32,779 nt of DNA from Scatosoma sp045645245 (GTDB taxonomy: Bacteria > Bacillota > Clostridia > Christensenellales > Borkfalkiaceae). Both the position numbers and the translations under genes were made by a program. Every line of letters begins with the position of its first letter. Within the stretch, counting starts at the first letter, position 1. The stretch covers positions 1-32,779 of the forward strand of contig JAZRIK010000053.1 of the NCBI GenBank assembly GCA_045645245.1, read 5' to 3'. The notes beneath the pieces were generated by a model, which was given only the letters and a program-made list of their open reading frames with translations, was not told the DNA's origin and searched no databases. Shown here piece after piece: positions 7,704 to 15,905 of this stretch.

Positions 7704-8336
7704 CTACTCGGCAAACGGCGCATAATATTCGTTGCCGCGCTCCAAAACAACCCTGCCGTGCATATAATCGACCAACCCGCTTTCAAACGCGTCCGCCTGC
7801 GCCTTTTTCACGGCAATTTTACACCGCACTTTTTCCCCATAATCGGTGGAAAGTGGGGTACAGGTATGCGATGAAAGGTATTTTTGCAAGCTATCTACGC
7901 CCGTATAATCGACGGTGCAATACACTTCTACGCACACTTCTAAAACGCGAATATCCGCCCCGTCCAAGTTCTCTGCCGTGCAAGACGAATACGCCCGCAC
8001 CAGTCCTCCTGCGCCTAATTTTATTCCGCCGAAATACCGTACCACGGCAACCGCCGTTTCGTAAAGCTTTTTCGCCTTTAACACTTCCAGCATCGGTACG
8101 CCCGCCGTGCCTTGCGGCTCGCCGTCGTCGGAAAAGCGTTGTAAATTGCCCGTTTTGTCGGCAATAAACGCATAGCAAACGTGCGTTGCAAGCGAGTGCT
8201 CCGCGCGTATATTTGCTATAAAAGCGCGCGCCTGTTCTTCGCTTTCTACGTGCGTAGAATACGTGATAAACCGCGATTTTTCAATGATTTTTTCACTCAC
8301 CGACGGCGAAAATACCGTGCGAACGCTTTTTTCCAT
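7704..8336 (-). CDS. YigZ/IMPACT (UPF0029) family protein
   Basis: This is a member of the YigZ/YvyE family, related to the N-terminal domain of eukaryotic IMPACT; the bacterial role is poorly defined. The diagnostic N-domain motif RFSDDGEPQGTAGVPMLEVL is present near residues 67-86, followed by VVRYFGGIKLGAGGLVRAYS. A C-terminal ~75 residues form the DUF1949-type domain. Length 210 is normal. The ribosome binding site is mediocre (AGGGATAGAG before ATG). It stands between the aldo/keto reductase and tyrS with terminators or promoters on both sides, so it is probably transcribed alone. Confidence 0.9.
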   Translation of the reverse strand: MEKSVRTVFSPSVSEKIIEKSRFITYSTHVESEEQARAFIANIRAEHSLATHVCYAFIADKTGNLQRFSDDGEPQGTAGVPMLEVLKAKKLYETAVAVVRYFGGIKLGAGGLVRAYSSCTAENLDGADIRVLEVCVEVYCTVDYTGVDSLQKYLSSHTCTPLSTDYGEKVRCKIAVKKAQADAFESGLVDYMHGRVVLERGNEYYAPFAE

Positions 8337-8395
8337 AACTCTATCCCTAATACCAAAACCTTGTCGGCTATACCGTAAAGAACGTTAAAAAAGTT

Positions 8396-8426
8396 AGGCA
8401 AAAAAGAGCGGAATAACCGCTCTTTT
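8396..8426 (-). terminator. tyrS terminator
   Basis: AAAAGAGCGG (8402-8411), loop AATAA, CCGCTCTTTT (8417-8426): a perfect 10-bp stem just past the tyrS stop, followed on the minus strand by a T run. Confidence 0.9.
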
Positions 8427-8428
8427 CC

Positions 8429-9631
8429 TTATTTCACAATAATTTTAAGGTGTACCTTTTTACCTTTATGCAAAACGAATTCTTTAGACGGAATTGCCAT
8501 ATTTGCGTCCGTCACCTTGCTTTCGTCCACCGAAACGCCGCCTTGCTCAATCAAACGGCGCGCTTCGCCCTTGGATTTTGCCACGCCGGCAGCCACCATT
8601 ACGTCCACTACCGTTTCTACGTTTTCCACTTCCTTGGTCAAAAGCTCCGCACTGCCGCCGCCAAACGCCGCTTTCGCTTGATTTTGCGCCAACACCGCCT
8701 TTTCTTCGCCGTGCACTTCTTTGGTAAGCTCAAACGCAAGCTTTTCCTTCGCTTGATTGATGCGTTCGTCTTTATAACGGCACGATTCTTCGATTTCTTC
8801 CACAGGCAAGAACGTCAAAAGCTTCATACACTTTTCCACGTCGTCGTCGTTGATGTTGCGCCAGTATTGATAAAACTCGTAAGGCGTCGTTTTATTTTCG
8901 TCCAACCAAACCGCGCCCTTCGCCGTTTTACCCATCTTTTTCCCGTCCGAAGTCGTCAAAAGGGTAAACGTCATCGCGTAAGCCGGCTGTTGCTCTTTGA
9001 TACGAATCAAGTTCGCGCCCGCCAAAATGTTATTCCATTGATCGTCGCCGCCCAGCTCTAAAGAACAGCCGTACTTTCTATACAGCACCAAAAAGTCGTA
9101 CGCTTGCATCAGCATATAGTTAAATTCAAGGAAAGACAAGCCGCGTTCCAAGCGTTGCTTAAAGCATTCGGCGGTGAGCATTCTATTTACCGAGAAATGC
9201 GCGCCGATTTCACGTAAGAAATCGATATAGTTTAAGTCCATCAGCCAGTCGGCATTATCCACGATCACCGCGGCGTTATCCCCTTCAAAGCTAACGAAAC
9301 GCGACATTTGCTTTTTGAAGCATTCGACGTTATGACGAATGGTTTCCTTGGTCATCATCGAGCGCATATCCGTTCTGCCCGACGGGTCGCCTACCATCGC
9401 CGTACCGCCGCCGATCAAAATAATGGGCTTATGCCCTGCCTGCTGCATATGATGCATCGCAATCAGCTGCATAAAATGCCCAACGTGCAACGAATCCGCG
9501 GTAGGGTCGAAGCCGATATAAAAAGCCATACTTTCCTTGCCCAGCTTTTCATACAATTCTTCTTCAAATACCGTCTGTTTGACAAACCCGCGTCTTTTGA
9601 GTGTGTCCATTACGTTTACGTTCGTTGCCAT
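8429..9631 (-). CDS. tyrS: Tyrosyl-tRNA synthetase
   Basis: This class Ic aminoacyl-tRNA synthetase charges tRNA-Tyr. The HIGH-type motif is HVGH at 49-52 inside [13 protein letters not shown]. The KMSKS loop is KMGKT at 232-236. The tyrosine pocket region with [11 protein letters not shown] is present near 192-202. A C-terminal S4 RNA-binding domain (about 335-400) contains [18 protein letters not shown]. The 400-residue length is normal. AAGGAG lies seven bases before the ATG. The leader between promoter and start is only a few tens of bases, too short for a T-box, so tRNA-dependent antitermination is not the control here. Single-gene unit. Confidence 0.97.
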   Translation of the reverse strand: MATNVNVMDTLKRRGFVKQTVFEEELYEKLGKESMAFYIGFDPTADSLHVGHFMQLIAMHHMQQAGHKPIILIGGGTAMVGDPSGRTDMRSMMTKETIRHNVECFKKQMSRFVSFEGDNAAVIVDNADWLMDLNYIDFLREIGAHFSVNRMLTAECFKQRLERGLSFLEFNYMLMQAYDFLVLYRKYGCSLELGGDDQWNNILAGANLIRIKEQQPAYAMTFTLLTTSDGKKMGKTAKGAVWLDENKTTPYEFYQYWRNINDDDVEKCMKLLTFLPVEEIEESCRYKDERINQAKEKLAFELTKEVHGEEKAVLAQNQAKAAFGGGSAELLTKEVENVETVVDVMVAAGVAKSKGEARRLIEQGGVSVDESKVTDANMAIPSKEFVLHKGKKVHLKIIVK

Positions 9632-9665
9632 AGTGTTTCTCCTTGTCTAAATAAGCTTTTTATAA

Positions 9666-9694
9666 AGCTTACACTTTTTCCATCAAAAAGTCAA
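9666..9694 (-). promoter_or_regulatory. tyrS promoter
   Basis: Minus-strand TTGACT (9689-9694), 17-base spacer, TAAGCT (9666-9671). The -35 is good and the -10 is imperfect. An AAGCTT-rich small palindrome overlaps the -10 and start-site region. Confidence 0.55.
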
Positions 9695-9756
9695 GCATTT
9701 GCAATAGCTTTCGACAAAAACACCCCCTATTTTTCGTTTATTTTCCTGTAAAAGAG

Positions 9757-9785
9757 TTGACAAACGAACAAATGTTCGCTATAAT
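9757..9785 (+). promoter_or_regulatory. Consensus promoter of the WYL regulator
   Basis: TTGACA (9757-9762), 17-base spacer, TATAAT (9780-9785): a perfect sigma-A promoter. Such a promoter would be very strong if unrepressed, which fits with an operator inside its spacer. Confidence 0.9.
9765..9778. promoter_or_regulatory. LexA/DinR SOS box inside the WYL regulator promoter
   Basis: CGAACAAATGTTCG matches the Gram-positive LexA (DinR) operator consensus CGAACRNRYGTTYG at every position and lies wholly within the promoter spacer. Bound LexA would be expected to block RNA polymerase. What is seen is the exact sequence match; LexA control is an inference from the known consensus. Confidence 0.8.
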
Positions 9786-9813
9786 AAATGCACTTATTTT
9801 TAGGAGAATGGGT

Positions 9814-10743
9814 ATGCAATTAAGCGTTTTATCGGGAATGCTATTCGATTTAATCGAAAATGGAAAGGTGACGGCAAATGAATTTGCGGAAAAATACGCG
9901 CTTTCGCCGCGGAGCGTCGCCCGTTATATCTCGCGGCTGCGCGCGCAACTGCCCATTTTAGTCAAGCGCGGAAGAAACGGCGGCATTTACTTGTCCGAGT
10001 GTTATAAGCTGCCCGCAAGCTGGCTCACGCAAACGGAATACGACGCTATGGTGGACGCGTTGAGCTTGGCGTACGCCTTACAGGGAGAAAGCAGGTATGC
10101 GCAAGCCAAGCACAAGCTGCTTTTTCACCAAGAAACGGCAATTTCATCCGCGGTTTTATCAGGGGAAATGCAAGAAATATTATGCGATAGCGAAACGCTG
10201 GGCGCAGGCAGTGCGCTCGCGCAAACGCTCTCGCTTATCAAAACGGCAATCACGGAAAAATATTTGGTGGAAATCGTTTACGAACAATCCGCGCGCGCGG
10301 ATATGAAAAAAATTCAACCGCATTTGCTTATTCTTCGACGCGGAATTTGGTATTTATACGCTTTTTGTTATACAAAACGGCAATTTCAGCTATTCACCGT
10401 GGGCAAAATCATCGCCATACGAAAAACGGACGAGCGGTTCCAAAAACGCCCCTTTTCGCAAGCGGACGCGGAAAGCTGTTTTCCCACACCTGCAAGCGAG
10501 TATATCACCGTGCGTTTACACATCGACGATATGGCTATCGAGCGAGTACGCGAACGTATCGGCGTACATAATTTACAGTATTTACAAGGAAAATGGCAGG
10601 CGCATTTGCGTATGGAAAACACGGACGAGAGTATTTTACAGCTTTTAACCTTGGGGGACGGCGTGCAAGTACTTTCCCCCGAGCATTTCCGCGAAAAAAT
10701 CGCTCGTATCGGCAAAAAACTCGTGACGGCGCACGAAAGATGA
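9814..10743 (+). CDS. HTH and WYL-domain transcriptional regulator
   Basis: This is a DNA-binding regulator with an N-terminal helix-turn-helix (about residues 6-60, DeoR/HTH_11 type, ending in KRGRNGGIYL) and a WYL domain. The domain's name-giving residues are at W179-Y180-L181 in RRGIWYLYAFC, followed by KRQFQLFTVGKI. A C-terminal WCX-like region reaches residue 309. WYL domains bind ligands, in some proteins single-stranded DNA (PafBC and DriD respond to DNA damage). The start at 9814 has AGGAG seven bases upstream; a longer frame beginning at 9757 would start inside the -35. The promoter carries a perfect SOS box. Target genes are unknown; the gene is followed 80 bases later by murG with its own promoter. 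Confidence 0.9.
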   Translation: MQLSVLSGMLFDLIENGKVTANEFAEKYALSPRSVARYISRLRAQLPILVKRGRNGGIYLSECYKLPASWLTQTEYDAMVDALSLAYALQGESRYAQAKHKLLFHQETAISSAVLSGEMQEILCDSETLGAGSALAQTLSLIKTAITEKYLVEIVYEQSARADMKKIQPHLLILRRGIWYLYAFCYTKRQFQLFTVGKIIAIRKTDERFQKRPFSQADAESCFPTPASEYITVRLHIDDMAIERVRERIGVHNLQYLQGKWQAHLRMENTDESILQLLTLGDGVQVLSPEHFREKIARIGKKLVTAHER

Positions 10744-10766
10744 ATTTACGTTTGTTTGCGCGCCCA

Positions 10767-10797
10767 TTGCATATCCCTTTCCCTGCTTGGATATAAT
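10767..10797 (+). promoter_or_regulatory. murG-yunB promoter
   Basis: TATAAT at 10792-10797 with TTGCAT at 10767-10772; the spacer is 19 bases, longer than ideal. It sits 26 bases before murG. Confidence 0.5.
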
Positions 10798-10823
10798 ATA
10801 ACAAGCAAAAAACGAGGTGTTTT

Positions 10824-11897
10824 ATGAAGAAAATCGCGTTTACGGGCGGCGGCAGCGCAGGACACGTGCTCCCCAACGTTGCCTTGATAGAAGAAATTTT
10901 ATCTCTCGGCAAAGAAGACGTTTGCTATATCGGCTCAAACGGAATTGAAAAAGAAATTATTTCTAAATGGAATATCCCTTATTTTAGCGTGGAATGTCCC
11001 AAGCTTACGCGCGGTTTTTCTTGGGAAAATTTCAAAAAGAATATCAAAATCCCCGTTCAATTTTTCCGCGCAGTCAAACGTGCGAAAGAGGGCTTACGCG
11101 CCTTTCAGCCCGACCTTGTTTTTTCAAAAGGCGGATACGTTGCCCTGCCCGTGGTTTATGCGGCAAGACAATTAAAAATTCCCTGCTTTATCCACGAAAG
11201 CGATTTATCGCTGGGGCTTGCAAATAAGCTTTGCCTGCCCGTTTGCAAAACGCTGTTCACGTCCTTTCCCGAAACGGCGAAAAAGTATAGAAAAGGCGTG
11301 CATAGCGGCGCGCCCATACGGCAAAATATTTTCCACGCTTCCAAAGCGCACGCACGCATACAATTATCCATTCCCTATCATAAAAAAACCTTGCTCATCT
11401 TCGGCGGCGGCAGCGGTAGCAAACGCATCAACGAAGCCGTTCGAGCGCATATAAAAACGCTTGCGCAAAAGTACGCCGTGCTGCACGTTTGCGGCAAGGG
11501 AAATATGGTGCAAAGCAATATAGAAAACTACCGTCAATTTGAATTCGTCGCAGACATGGGTACTATGTATGCCGCCGCCGACGTAGTGGTTGCACGCGCA
11601 GGCGCTGGCACGATATTCGAGCTTTTAGCCCTGCAAAAGCCCGCGCTGCTTATTCCGCTTGAACAGCAATCGCGCGGCGATCAGGTGCAAAACGCCAACT
11701 ATTTTTTCCGCAAAGGGCTTTGCCGTATTTTACGCGAAAACGACCTTTCTACGCTCCCCAAAGCCATCGAAGAAACACTGCTTGACGAACGGCTTCGCTC
11801 CCAGCTTCAGCTATCGTCGTTTACAAGCGCAAACGCCCGCATTTTAGACGCTTTGCGCCAAACGCTGTATGGTCAGGAACAACAAAATAATGAATAG
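10824..11897 (+). CDS. murG: UDP-GlcNAc:lipid I GlcNAc transferase MurG
   Basis: MurG adds GlcNAc to lipid I to make lipid II, the peptidoglycan precursor, at the inner face of the membrane. The GT-B fold glycine motif TGGGSAGHVLPN is at residues 7-18. IHESD appears mid-protein, then the second glycine motif IFGGGSGSKRIN. The UDP-GlcNAc-binding block RAGAGTIFELLALQKPALLIPL and GDQVQNA follow. Length 357 is normal. GAGG lies six bases before the ATG. The dcw neighbours (ftsW, murD) are absent. Instead it overlaps yunB by 8 bases, so translation of the two is probably coupled. This may be a second, sporulation-linked MurG, which is only inference. Confidence 0.92.
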   Translation: MKKIAFTGGGSAGHVLPNVALIEEILSLGKEDVCYIGSNGIEKEIISKWNIPYFSVECPKLTRGFSWENFKKNIKIPVQFFRAVKRAKEGLRAFQPDLVFSKGGYVALPVVYAARQLKIPCFIHESDLSLGLANKLCLPVCKTLFTSFPETAKKYRKGVHSGAPIRQNIFHASKAHARIQLSIPYHKKTLLIFGGGSGSKRINEAVRAHIKTLAQKYAVLHVCGKGNMVQSNIENYRQFEFVADMGTMYAAADVVVARAGAGTIFELLALQKPALLIPLEQQSRGDQVQNANYFFRKGLCRILRENDLSTLPKAIEETLLDERLRSQLQLSSFTSANARILDALRQTLYGQEQQNNE

Positions 11898-12600
11898 ATT
11901 TTCCGATTACGCCCTGCCCGCCTACCGTCCGACTCCCAGCAAAAAAGAACGTCGAAAAAATAGAAAACGCCGACTGTTTTTCATTTTAGCCGCCGTTTTA
12001 CTCGTCATTGTCCTTTTATTCTTCTATTTTCAACGCAACGTCACGCGCGTACTTATTTCCATCAGCGAAGCGACGATGCGCGCCAGCACGACCATTGCCG
12101 TCAACGACGCGGTGTATTATACTTTGAGCGATAGTATGCGCTATGAAGATCTCGTCAGCATCGAACGCAACGAAAGCGGCGATATCGTAGCCGTTGCCGC
12201 CAACGCCTTAAAAATCAATAAAATCGCACGCGATACCGCGTCCATTTCGCAATCCAACCTAAAAAATTTGAGCTTGAACGGAATCCCCATTCCTTTGGGG
12301 GCATTGACGGGCATTGAAGCATTCGCAGGTTTAGGGCCGAGTATTTATTTCCGTATCATTCCCGTCAGCAGCGTATCGTGCGGCTTTTCGTCCACCTTCG
12401 AGAGCGTGGGTATCAACCAAACCAAGCATTCCATTTATTTGCGCGTAATAGCGGATATCAGTATCGTTATGCCTTCGCGCACGGAAAATTTCGCGGTCAC
12501 GACGGACGTACTCGTGGGAGAATCGGTCATCGTAGGCAATATCCCCGACACCTTTTTACAATCGGATATTTTCGGCACCCGCCCCAACTTATCGCCGTGA
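11890..12600 (+). CDS. yunB: Sporulation protein YunB
   Basis: YunB is a sporulation protein of the sigma-E regulon in B. subtilis; its biochemical role is not known. A positively charged N-terminus (KKERRKNRKRR) and one membrane segment (about residues 27-46) precede an extracytoplasmic domain. The family's conserved end is clear: GLGPSIYFRIIPVSS, FSSTFESVGINQTKHSIYLRV and a VIVGNIPDTFL tail. The ATG at 11890 overlaps the murG stop (ATGAATAG), with AGGA about 11 bases upstream, so it relies on coupling to murG. Product is about 236 residues, normal. No separate promoter was found. Confidence 0.9.
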   Translation: MNRFSDYALPAYRPTPSKKERRKNRKRRLFFILAAVLLVIVLLFFYFQRNVTRVLISISEATMRASTTIAVNDAVYYTLSDSMRYEDLVSIERNESGDIVAVAANALKINKIARDTASISQSNLKNLSLNGIPIPLGALTGIEAFAGLGPSIYFRIIPVSSVSCGFSSTFESVGINQTKHSIYLRVIADISIVMPSRTENFAVTTDVLVGESVIVGNIPDTFLQSDIFGTRPNLSP

Positions 12601-12634
12601 ATACGTATTCACGCGCGATTTTTTTATTTTTTTT
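12596..12634 (+). terminator. Probable terminator after yunB
   Basis: CGTGAATACGTATTCACG (12596-12613) is a perfect palindrome that contains the yunB stop. After five bases it is followed by two long T runs (12619-12634). The gap between stem and T run makes it a less typical terminator. Confidence 0.5.
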
Positions 12635-12656
12635 AATGATTGCGTGCGCGATTTAA

Positions 12657-12685
12657 TAGACGAATGAAAAATTTTGGAGTATAAT
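12657..12685 (+). promoter_or_regulatory. Promoter of the SulP transporter gene
   Basis: TAGACG (12657-12662), 17-base spacer, TATAAT (12680-12685). The -10 is perfect and the -35 matches 4 of 6. Confidence 0.6.
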
Positions 12686-12716
12686 AATACGGTATTTACG
12701 TTAGGAGTAAACGGTT

Positions 12717-14000
12717 ATGACCATTTTTCAACCCAAACTTTTTACCGCGCTTAAAGGATACACAGGCAAGCAGGTGCTTTCGGATATCGTTGCAGGTGTT
12801 ATCGTAGCCATTATCGCGCTGCCGTTATCCATCGCGCTTGCCATCGCGTCGGGCGCAACCCCTGAAACGGGCTTATACACCGCGATTATCGCAGGGTTCG
12901 TTATTTCTATGCTCGGCGGCAGCAAAGTAAACATTTCCGGCCCCACCGCCGCGTTCGCAACCATCGTTGCAGGCGTTATCGCCACGCAGGGTATGGACGG
13001 ACTTGTGCTTGCGACGGTTATGGCAGGGCTTATGCTGATTATTATGGGGCTTTGCAGGTTAGGCACGCTGATTAAGTACATTCCCCGCACCATCACGGTC
13101 GGTTTTACGGCAGGCATCGCCGTCACTTTGCTCATCGGTCAGCTCAAAGACTTTTTGGGCTTGACCTATCCCGCAGGCACGAACGCCATCGAAACGATGG
13201 AAAAACTCACGCTCGTTTTCGAGCATATTTCCACCGTGAATTTTTGGGCGGTACTCGTGGGGGGTATCGGGCTTGCGATTTTAATCGCTTGGCCGAAAAT
13301 CTCCAAAAAAATCCCCGGCTCGTTGATTGCGGTACTCGTAGGGGCGCTCGTAGTCGGTTTAGCCGCCTTGCCCGTCAACACCATCGGCTCGCTCTATACC
13401 ATTTCTTCCGCTTTACCTACCTTTTCCCTGCCCGCGATTACGGGCGAGAAAATTGTAGCGGTATTGCCCAGCGCGTTTACCATCGCGTTGCTTGCCGGTA
13501 TCGAATCGCTCTTATCCTGCGTCGTTTCCGACGGAATGATCGGGGACAAGCATCACTCGAATACCGAACTCATCGCGCAAGGGGTGGGGAATATTTGCGT
13601 GGGCTTGTTTGGAGGAATCCCTGCCACGGGCGCAATCGCCAGAACGGCGGCAAACGTAAGAAACGGGGGCAGATCCCCTTTATCGGGTATGACGCACGCG
13701 CTCGTCTTATTGCTCGTTTTGGTGCTCTTAATGCCGTACGCGTCCTTAATCCCTATGCCGATTATCGCGGCAATTTTGTTTGTCGTTGCGTATAATATGT
13801 CCGAGTGGCGGCATTTTGTTCAAATAATCAAAACGAAAAAGGCAGCGGATATTTTCGTGCTCGTTTTAACCTTCGCGCTCACCGTCGTTTTCGATTTGGT
13901 CAAAGCAATCGCCGTGGGTATGGCTGTGCATTATTTGATTGTCTTTATTCAATCCAAACGCAAGAAAAAACAAGCTCCGAGCACTGAAAACAACGAATAA
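12717..14000 (+). CDS. SulP (SLC26) family anion transporter without STAS domain
   Basis: This is a polytopic membrane carrier of the SulP/SLC26 family, which moves sulfate, bicarbonate or dicarboxylates. Typical motifs are visible: ADIVAGVIVAIIALPLSIALAIASG-like N-terminus, the ISGPTAAFATIVAG substrate-binding turn, and IESLLSCVVSDGMIGDKHHSNTELIAQGVGNI with GGIPATGAIARTAANVRNGGRSPLSG. About a dozen hydrophobic segments are expected. At 427 residues it ends right after the last membrane segment with a lysine-rich tail; the cytoplasmic STAS domain that usually follows is absent. AGGAG lies 9 bases before the ATG. It is its own unit between two terminators. Substrate unknown. Confidence 0.92.
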   Translation: MTIFQPKLFTALKGYTGKQVLSDIVAGVIVAIIALPLSIALAIASGATPETGLYTAIIAGFVISMLGGSKVNISGPTAAFATIVAGVIATQGMDGLVLATVMAGLMLIIMGLCRLGTLIKYIPRTITVGFTAGIAVTLLIGQLKDFLGLTYPAGTNAIETMEKLTLVFEHISTVNFWAVLVGGIGLAILIAWPKISKKIPGSLIAVLVGALVVGLAALPVNTIGSLYTISSALPTFSLPAITGEKIVAVLPSAFTIALLAGIESLLSCVVSDGMIGDKHHSNTELIAQGVGNICVGLFGGIPATGAIARTAANVRNGGRSPLSGMTHALVLLLVLVLLMPYASLIPMPIIAAILFVVAYNMSEWRHFVQIIKTKKAADIFVLVLTFALTVVFDLVKAIAVGMAVHYLIVFIQSKRKKKQAPSTENNE

Positions 14001-14018
14001 TTTTATTTTGAATACGCC

Positions 14019-14050
14019 AACCGCTCCGCAGACTGCGGAGCGGTTTTTTT
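14019..14050 (+). terminator. Terminator of the SulP gene
   Basis: AACCGCTCCGCA (14019-14030), loop GAC, TGCGGAGCGGTT (14034-14045), then seven T. Perfect 12-bp stem between convergent genes. Confidence 0.93.
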
Positions 14051-14432
14051 AATTCTTTTTGGTTTTTGCCCGAAATAAGAGCGCCATTAAATAGGAAAAA
14101 ATGACCGCCGCGGAAATTCCTGCGCTCGCCGAAGCCAGCGCGCCCGTAAATGCGCCAAACCAGCCCTTTTGCGCGCCCTTGATCGCGCCCTGCGCCAAGA
14201 GATACCCAAATCCGCTAATCGGCACGGTCGCGCCCGCGCCTGCAAAATCCACCAGATATTGATATAACCCCAGTCCCTGCAACGCCACGCCGAACAGCAT
14301 AAACATAACCAAAATTTTGCCTGCCGTCAGGTCGGTAAAGTTCATAATAATGTGCGCAATCATACAAATCAAACCGCCTACCGCAAACGCCTTCAAAAAC
14401 CCTAAAAATATCTCAAAATAGCTCTCAAACAT
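14049..14432 (-). CDS. spoVAE: Stage V sporulation protein AE (SpoVAEb type)
   Basis: This is a small integral membrane component of the SpoVA channel that imports dipicolinic acid into the forespore and releases it at germination. The product is about 127 residues with several hydrophobic segments and the family stretch GLGLYQYLVDFAGAGATVPISGFGYLLAQGAIKGA. The ATG at 14432 is chosen because GGGAG and AAAAGG lie just upstream; a longer frame to 14483 would overlap spoVAD and lacks a binding site. It is the last gene of the spoVA operon, 11 bases after spoVAD, and is related in sequence to SpoVAC. Confidence 0.93.
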   Translation of the reverse strand: MFESYFEIFLGFLKAFAVGGLICMIAHIIMNFTDLTAGKILVMFMLFGVALQGLGLYQYLVDFAGAGATVPISGFGYLLAQGAIKGAQKGWFGAFTGALASASAGISAAVIFSYLMALLFRAKTKKN

Positions 14433-14443
14433 ACCTTTTCTCC

Positions 14444-15436
14444 CTATTCCACCACTTCGATTGCAACCGCGTGCGAAATGCAAGGAATACTCTCCCCCTG
14501 CCCGCTGGACACGGTGGAAAGCAGCGCGCCCGTCGCCGCCAGCAACACCTTTTTGAGCTTGCCCTTTTGCAGCTGGTCAAATAGATACGAGCCAAACACC
14601 ACCGCGCTGCAGCCCGCCCCGCTGCCGCCTTGAAATTCGTCTTCTAAAACCTTATAGATAATCTCGCCGCAATCCACGTGGTTGGCTTGAATATCCACGC
14701 CCTTTTCCCACGTCAAATCTTTGAGTATTCTGCTCCCCAGCGCACCCAAATCGCCCGTGATAATCAAGTCGTAATCGCTTGCTACTTGCCCCGTTTCGCG
14801 CAAATGCGTTAAAATGGTATCCGCCGCCGCAGGCGCCATTGCCGCGCCCATATTGTTCACGTCGGTAATGCCAAAATCGACTACTTTACCAAACGTAGCG
14901 GCGGTGATCGCAACCCTGCCCCCCTCGTTTGCCACCAAAAACCCGCCCGCGCCCGTCACCGTCCACTGCGCCTGCGGCGGCCGCGTGTTGCCAAGTTCAA
15001 GCGGATAACGGTACTGTCTTTCCGCAGAAGAAAAGTGACTCCCCGTCGCCGCGACAATCCGTTTATAATATCCCGCATTGATAAAAGTCGCAGCGAGCGC
15101 CAAACTCTCGGATAATGTGGAGCACGCGCTATACACCCCTAAAAAGGGAAAATCGAAATCGCGCGCGGCAAAGGACGCGGAAATAATTTGGTTGAGCAAA
15201 TCGCCCGAAATGAGCAGGTCGATATCCGTTTCCCGCAAGCCGCCGTTGGCAATGGCGCGCGAAATGGCATAAGCAAGCATTTTACACTCGGCTTTTTCGT
15301 AGGTACTCTCGCCAAAGGTATCGTCGGAAAGCGCTTTATCCACGTATTTCCCCACCACGCCCACGCATTCCTTGGGGCCTGCAATCGTACCCGTTGTTAA
15401 AATACGCGGTTTGTTTTCAAAAAAAATCGTTTGCAT
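14444..15436 (-). CDS. spoVAD: Stage V sporulation protein AD
   Basis: SpoVAD is the soluble, thiolase-fold SpoVA protein that binds dipicolinic acid and lies on the outer face of the spore inner membrane. The start MQTIFFENKPRILTTGTIAGPKE is typical. Recognisable family blocks include SLALAATFINAGYYKRIVAATGSHFSSAERQYRYPLELG, QWTVTGAGGFLV and HVDCGEIIY. The end reads GGSGAGCSAVVFGS then a long C-terminal helix. At ~330 residues it matches B. subtilis (338). I place the start at 15436 (GGAG ten bases upstream), not at the longer open frame beginning at 15658. spoVAC lies 16 bases upstream. Confidence 0.95.
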   Translation of the reverse strand: MQTIFFENKPRILTTGTIAGPKECVGVVGKYVDKALSDDTFGESTYEKAECKMLAYAISRAIANGGLRETDIDLLISGDLLNQIISASFAARDFDFPFLGVYSACSTLSESLALAATFINAGYYKRIVAATGSHFSSAERQYRYPLELGNTRPPQAQWTVTGAGGFLVANEGGRVAITAATFGKVVDFGITDVNNMGAAMAPAAADTILTHLRETGQVASDYDLIITGDLGALGSRILKDLTWEKGVDIQANHVDCGEIIYKVLEDEFQGGSGAGCSAVVFGSYLFDQLQKGKLKKVLLAATGALLSTVSSGQGESIPCISHAVAIEVVE

Positions 15437-15452
15437 CGCTATTACACTCCAC

Positions 15453-15905
15453 TTACAATAAAAGATAAATAATCCCCACCGCCGTTCCTGCCAAAACCCC
15501 AAAAACGATAATCGGCCCTGCCACGATAAACATTTTCGCCGCCATACCATACACCATACCTTCCGTCTTAAACTCCATCGCAGGCGAAGCGACGCTGTTG
15601 GCAAAACCCGTGATAGGCACGATTGACCCCGCGCCCGCGTTTCGACCGATTCTATCATACACCCCTAGCCCCGTTAACAGAGTGCCTAAAAAAATGAGTA
15701 TAATGCTCGTCGCGCCCGCAAGCTCGTCGCCGGAAAGTCCAACTACGCCTTCCAGCATATAGCGGATAAATTGCCCGATGCAGCATATCAAGCCCCCGAC
15801 CATAAACGCACGAAAGCAGTTCTTAAAATGCTGCGTAGGCGGGTCGAACGAATGCACGTACGCAATATAATTTTTGTTATAATTTTCTCTATTTTTACCC
15901 GTCAT
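15453..15905 (-). CDS. spoVAC: Stage V sporulation protein AC
   Basis: SpoVAC is the mechanosensitive membrane subunit of the SpoVA dipicolinate channel. At 150 residues it has the expected hydrophobic segments after a tyrosine/asparagine-rich N-terminus. Family stretches are FMVGGLICCIGQ, GLGVYDRIGRNAGAGSIVPITGFANSVASPAMEF and EGMVYGMAAKMF. Its ATG overlaps the stop of a small upstream ORF as ATGA, so translation is probably coupled. The ribosome-binding stretch AAGGGGG is part of a half-copy of the dispersed repeat (15906-15923). Confidence 0.95.
   Translation of the reverse strand: MTGKNRENYNKNYIAYVHSFDPPTQHFKNCFRAFMVGGLICCIGQFIRYMLEGVVGLSGDELAGATSIILIFLGTLLTGLGVYDRIGRNAGAGSIVPITGFANSVASPAMEFKTEGMVYGMAAKMFIVAGPIIVFGVLAGTAVGIIYLLL

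Noticed and set aside
7274..8167. Long plus-strand open frame across the aldo/keto reductase and YigZ genes
   Set aside because: It spans two unrelated minus-strand genes and their promoter; protein composition is arginine/phenylalanine-rich and shadow-like.
9710..9717. TTCGACAA, a perfect Spo0A box heptamer between tyrS and the WYL gene
   Set aside because: A 7-mer is expected about four times by chance in this window on both strands, and neither gene suggests Spo0A control.
9632..9756. Possible T-box riboswitch before tyrS
   Set aside because: The promoter lies within 65 bases of the start, leaving no room for the T-box leader structure.
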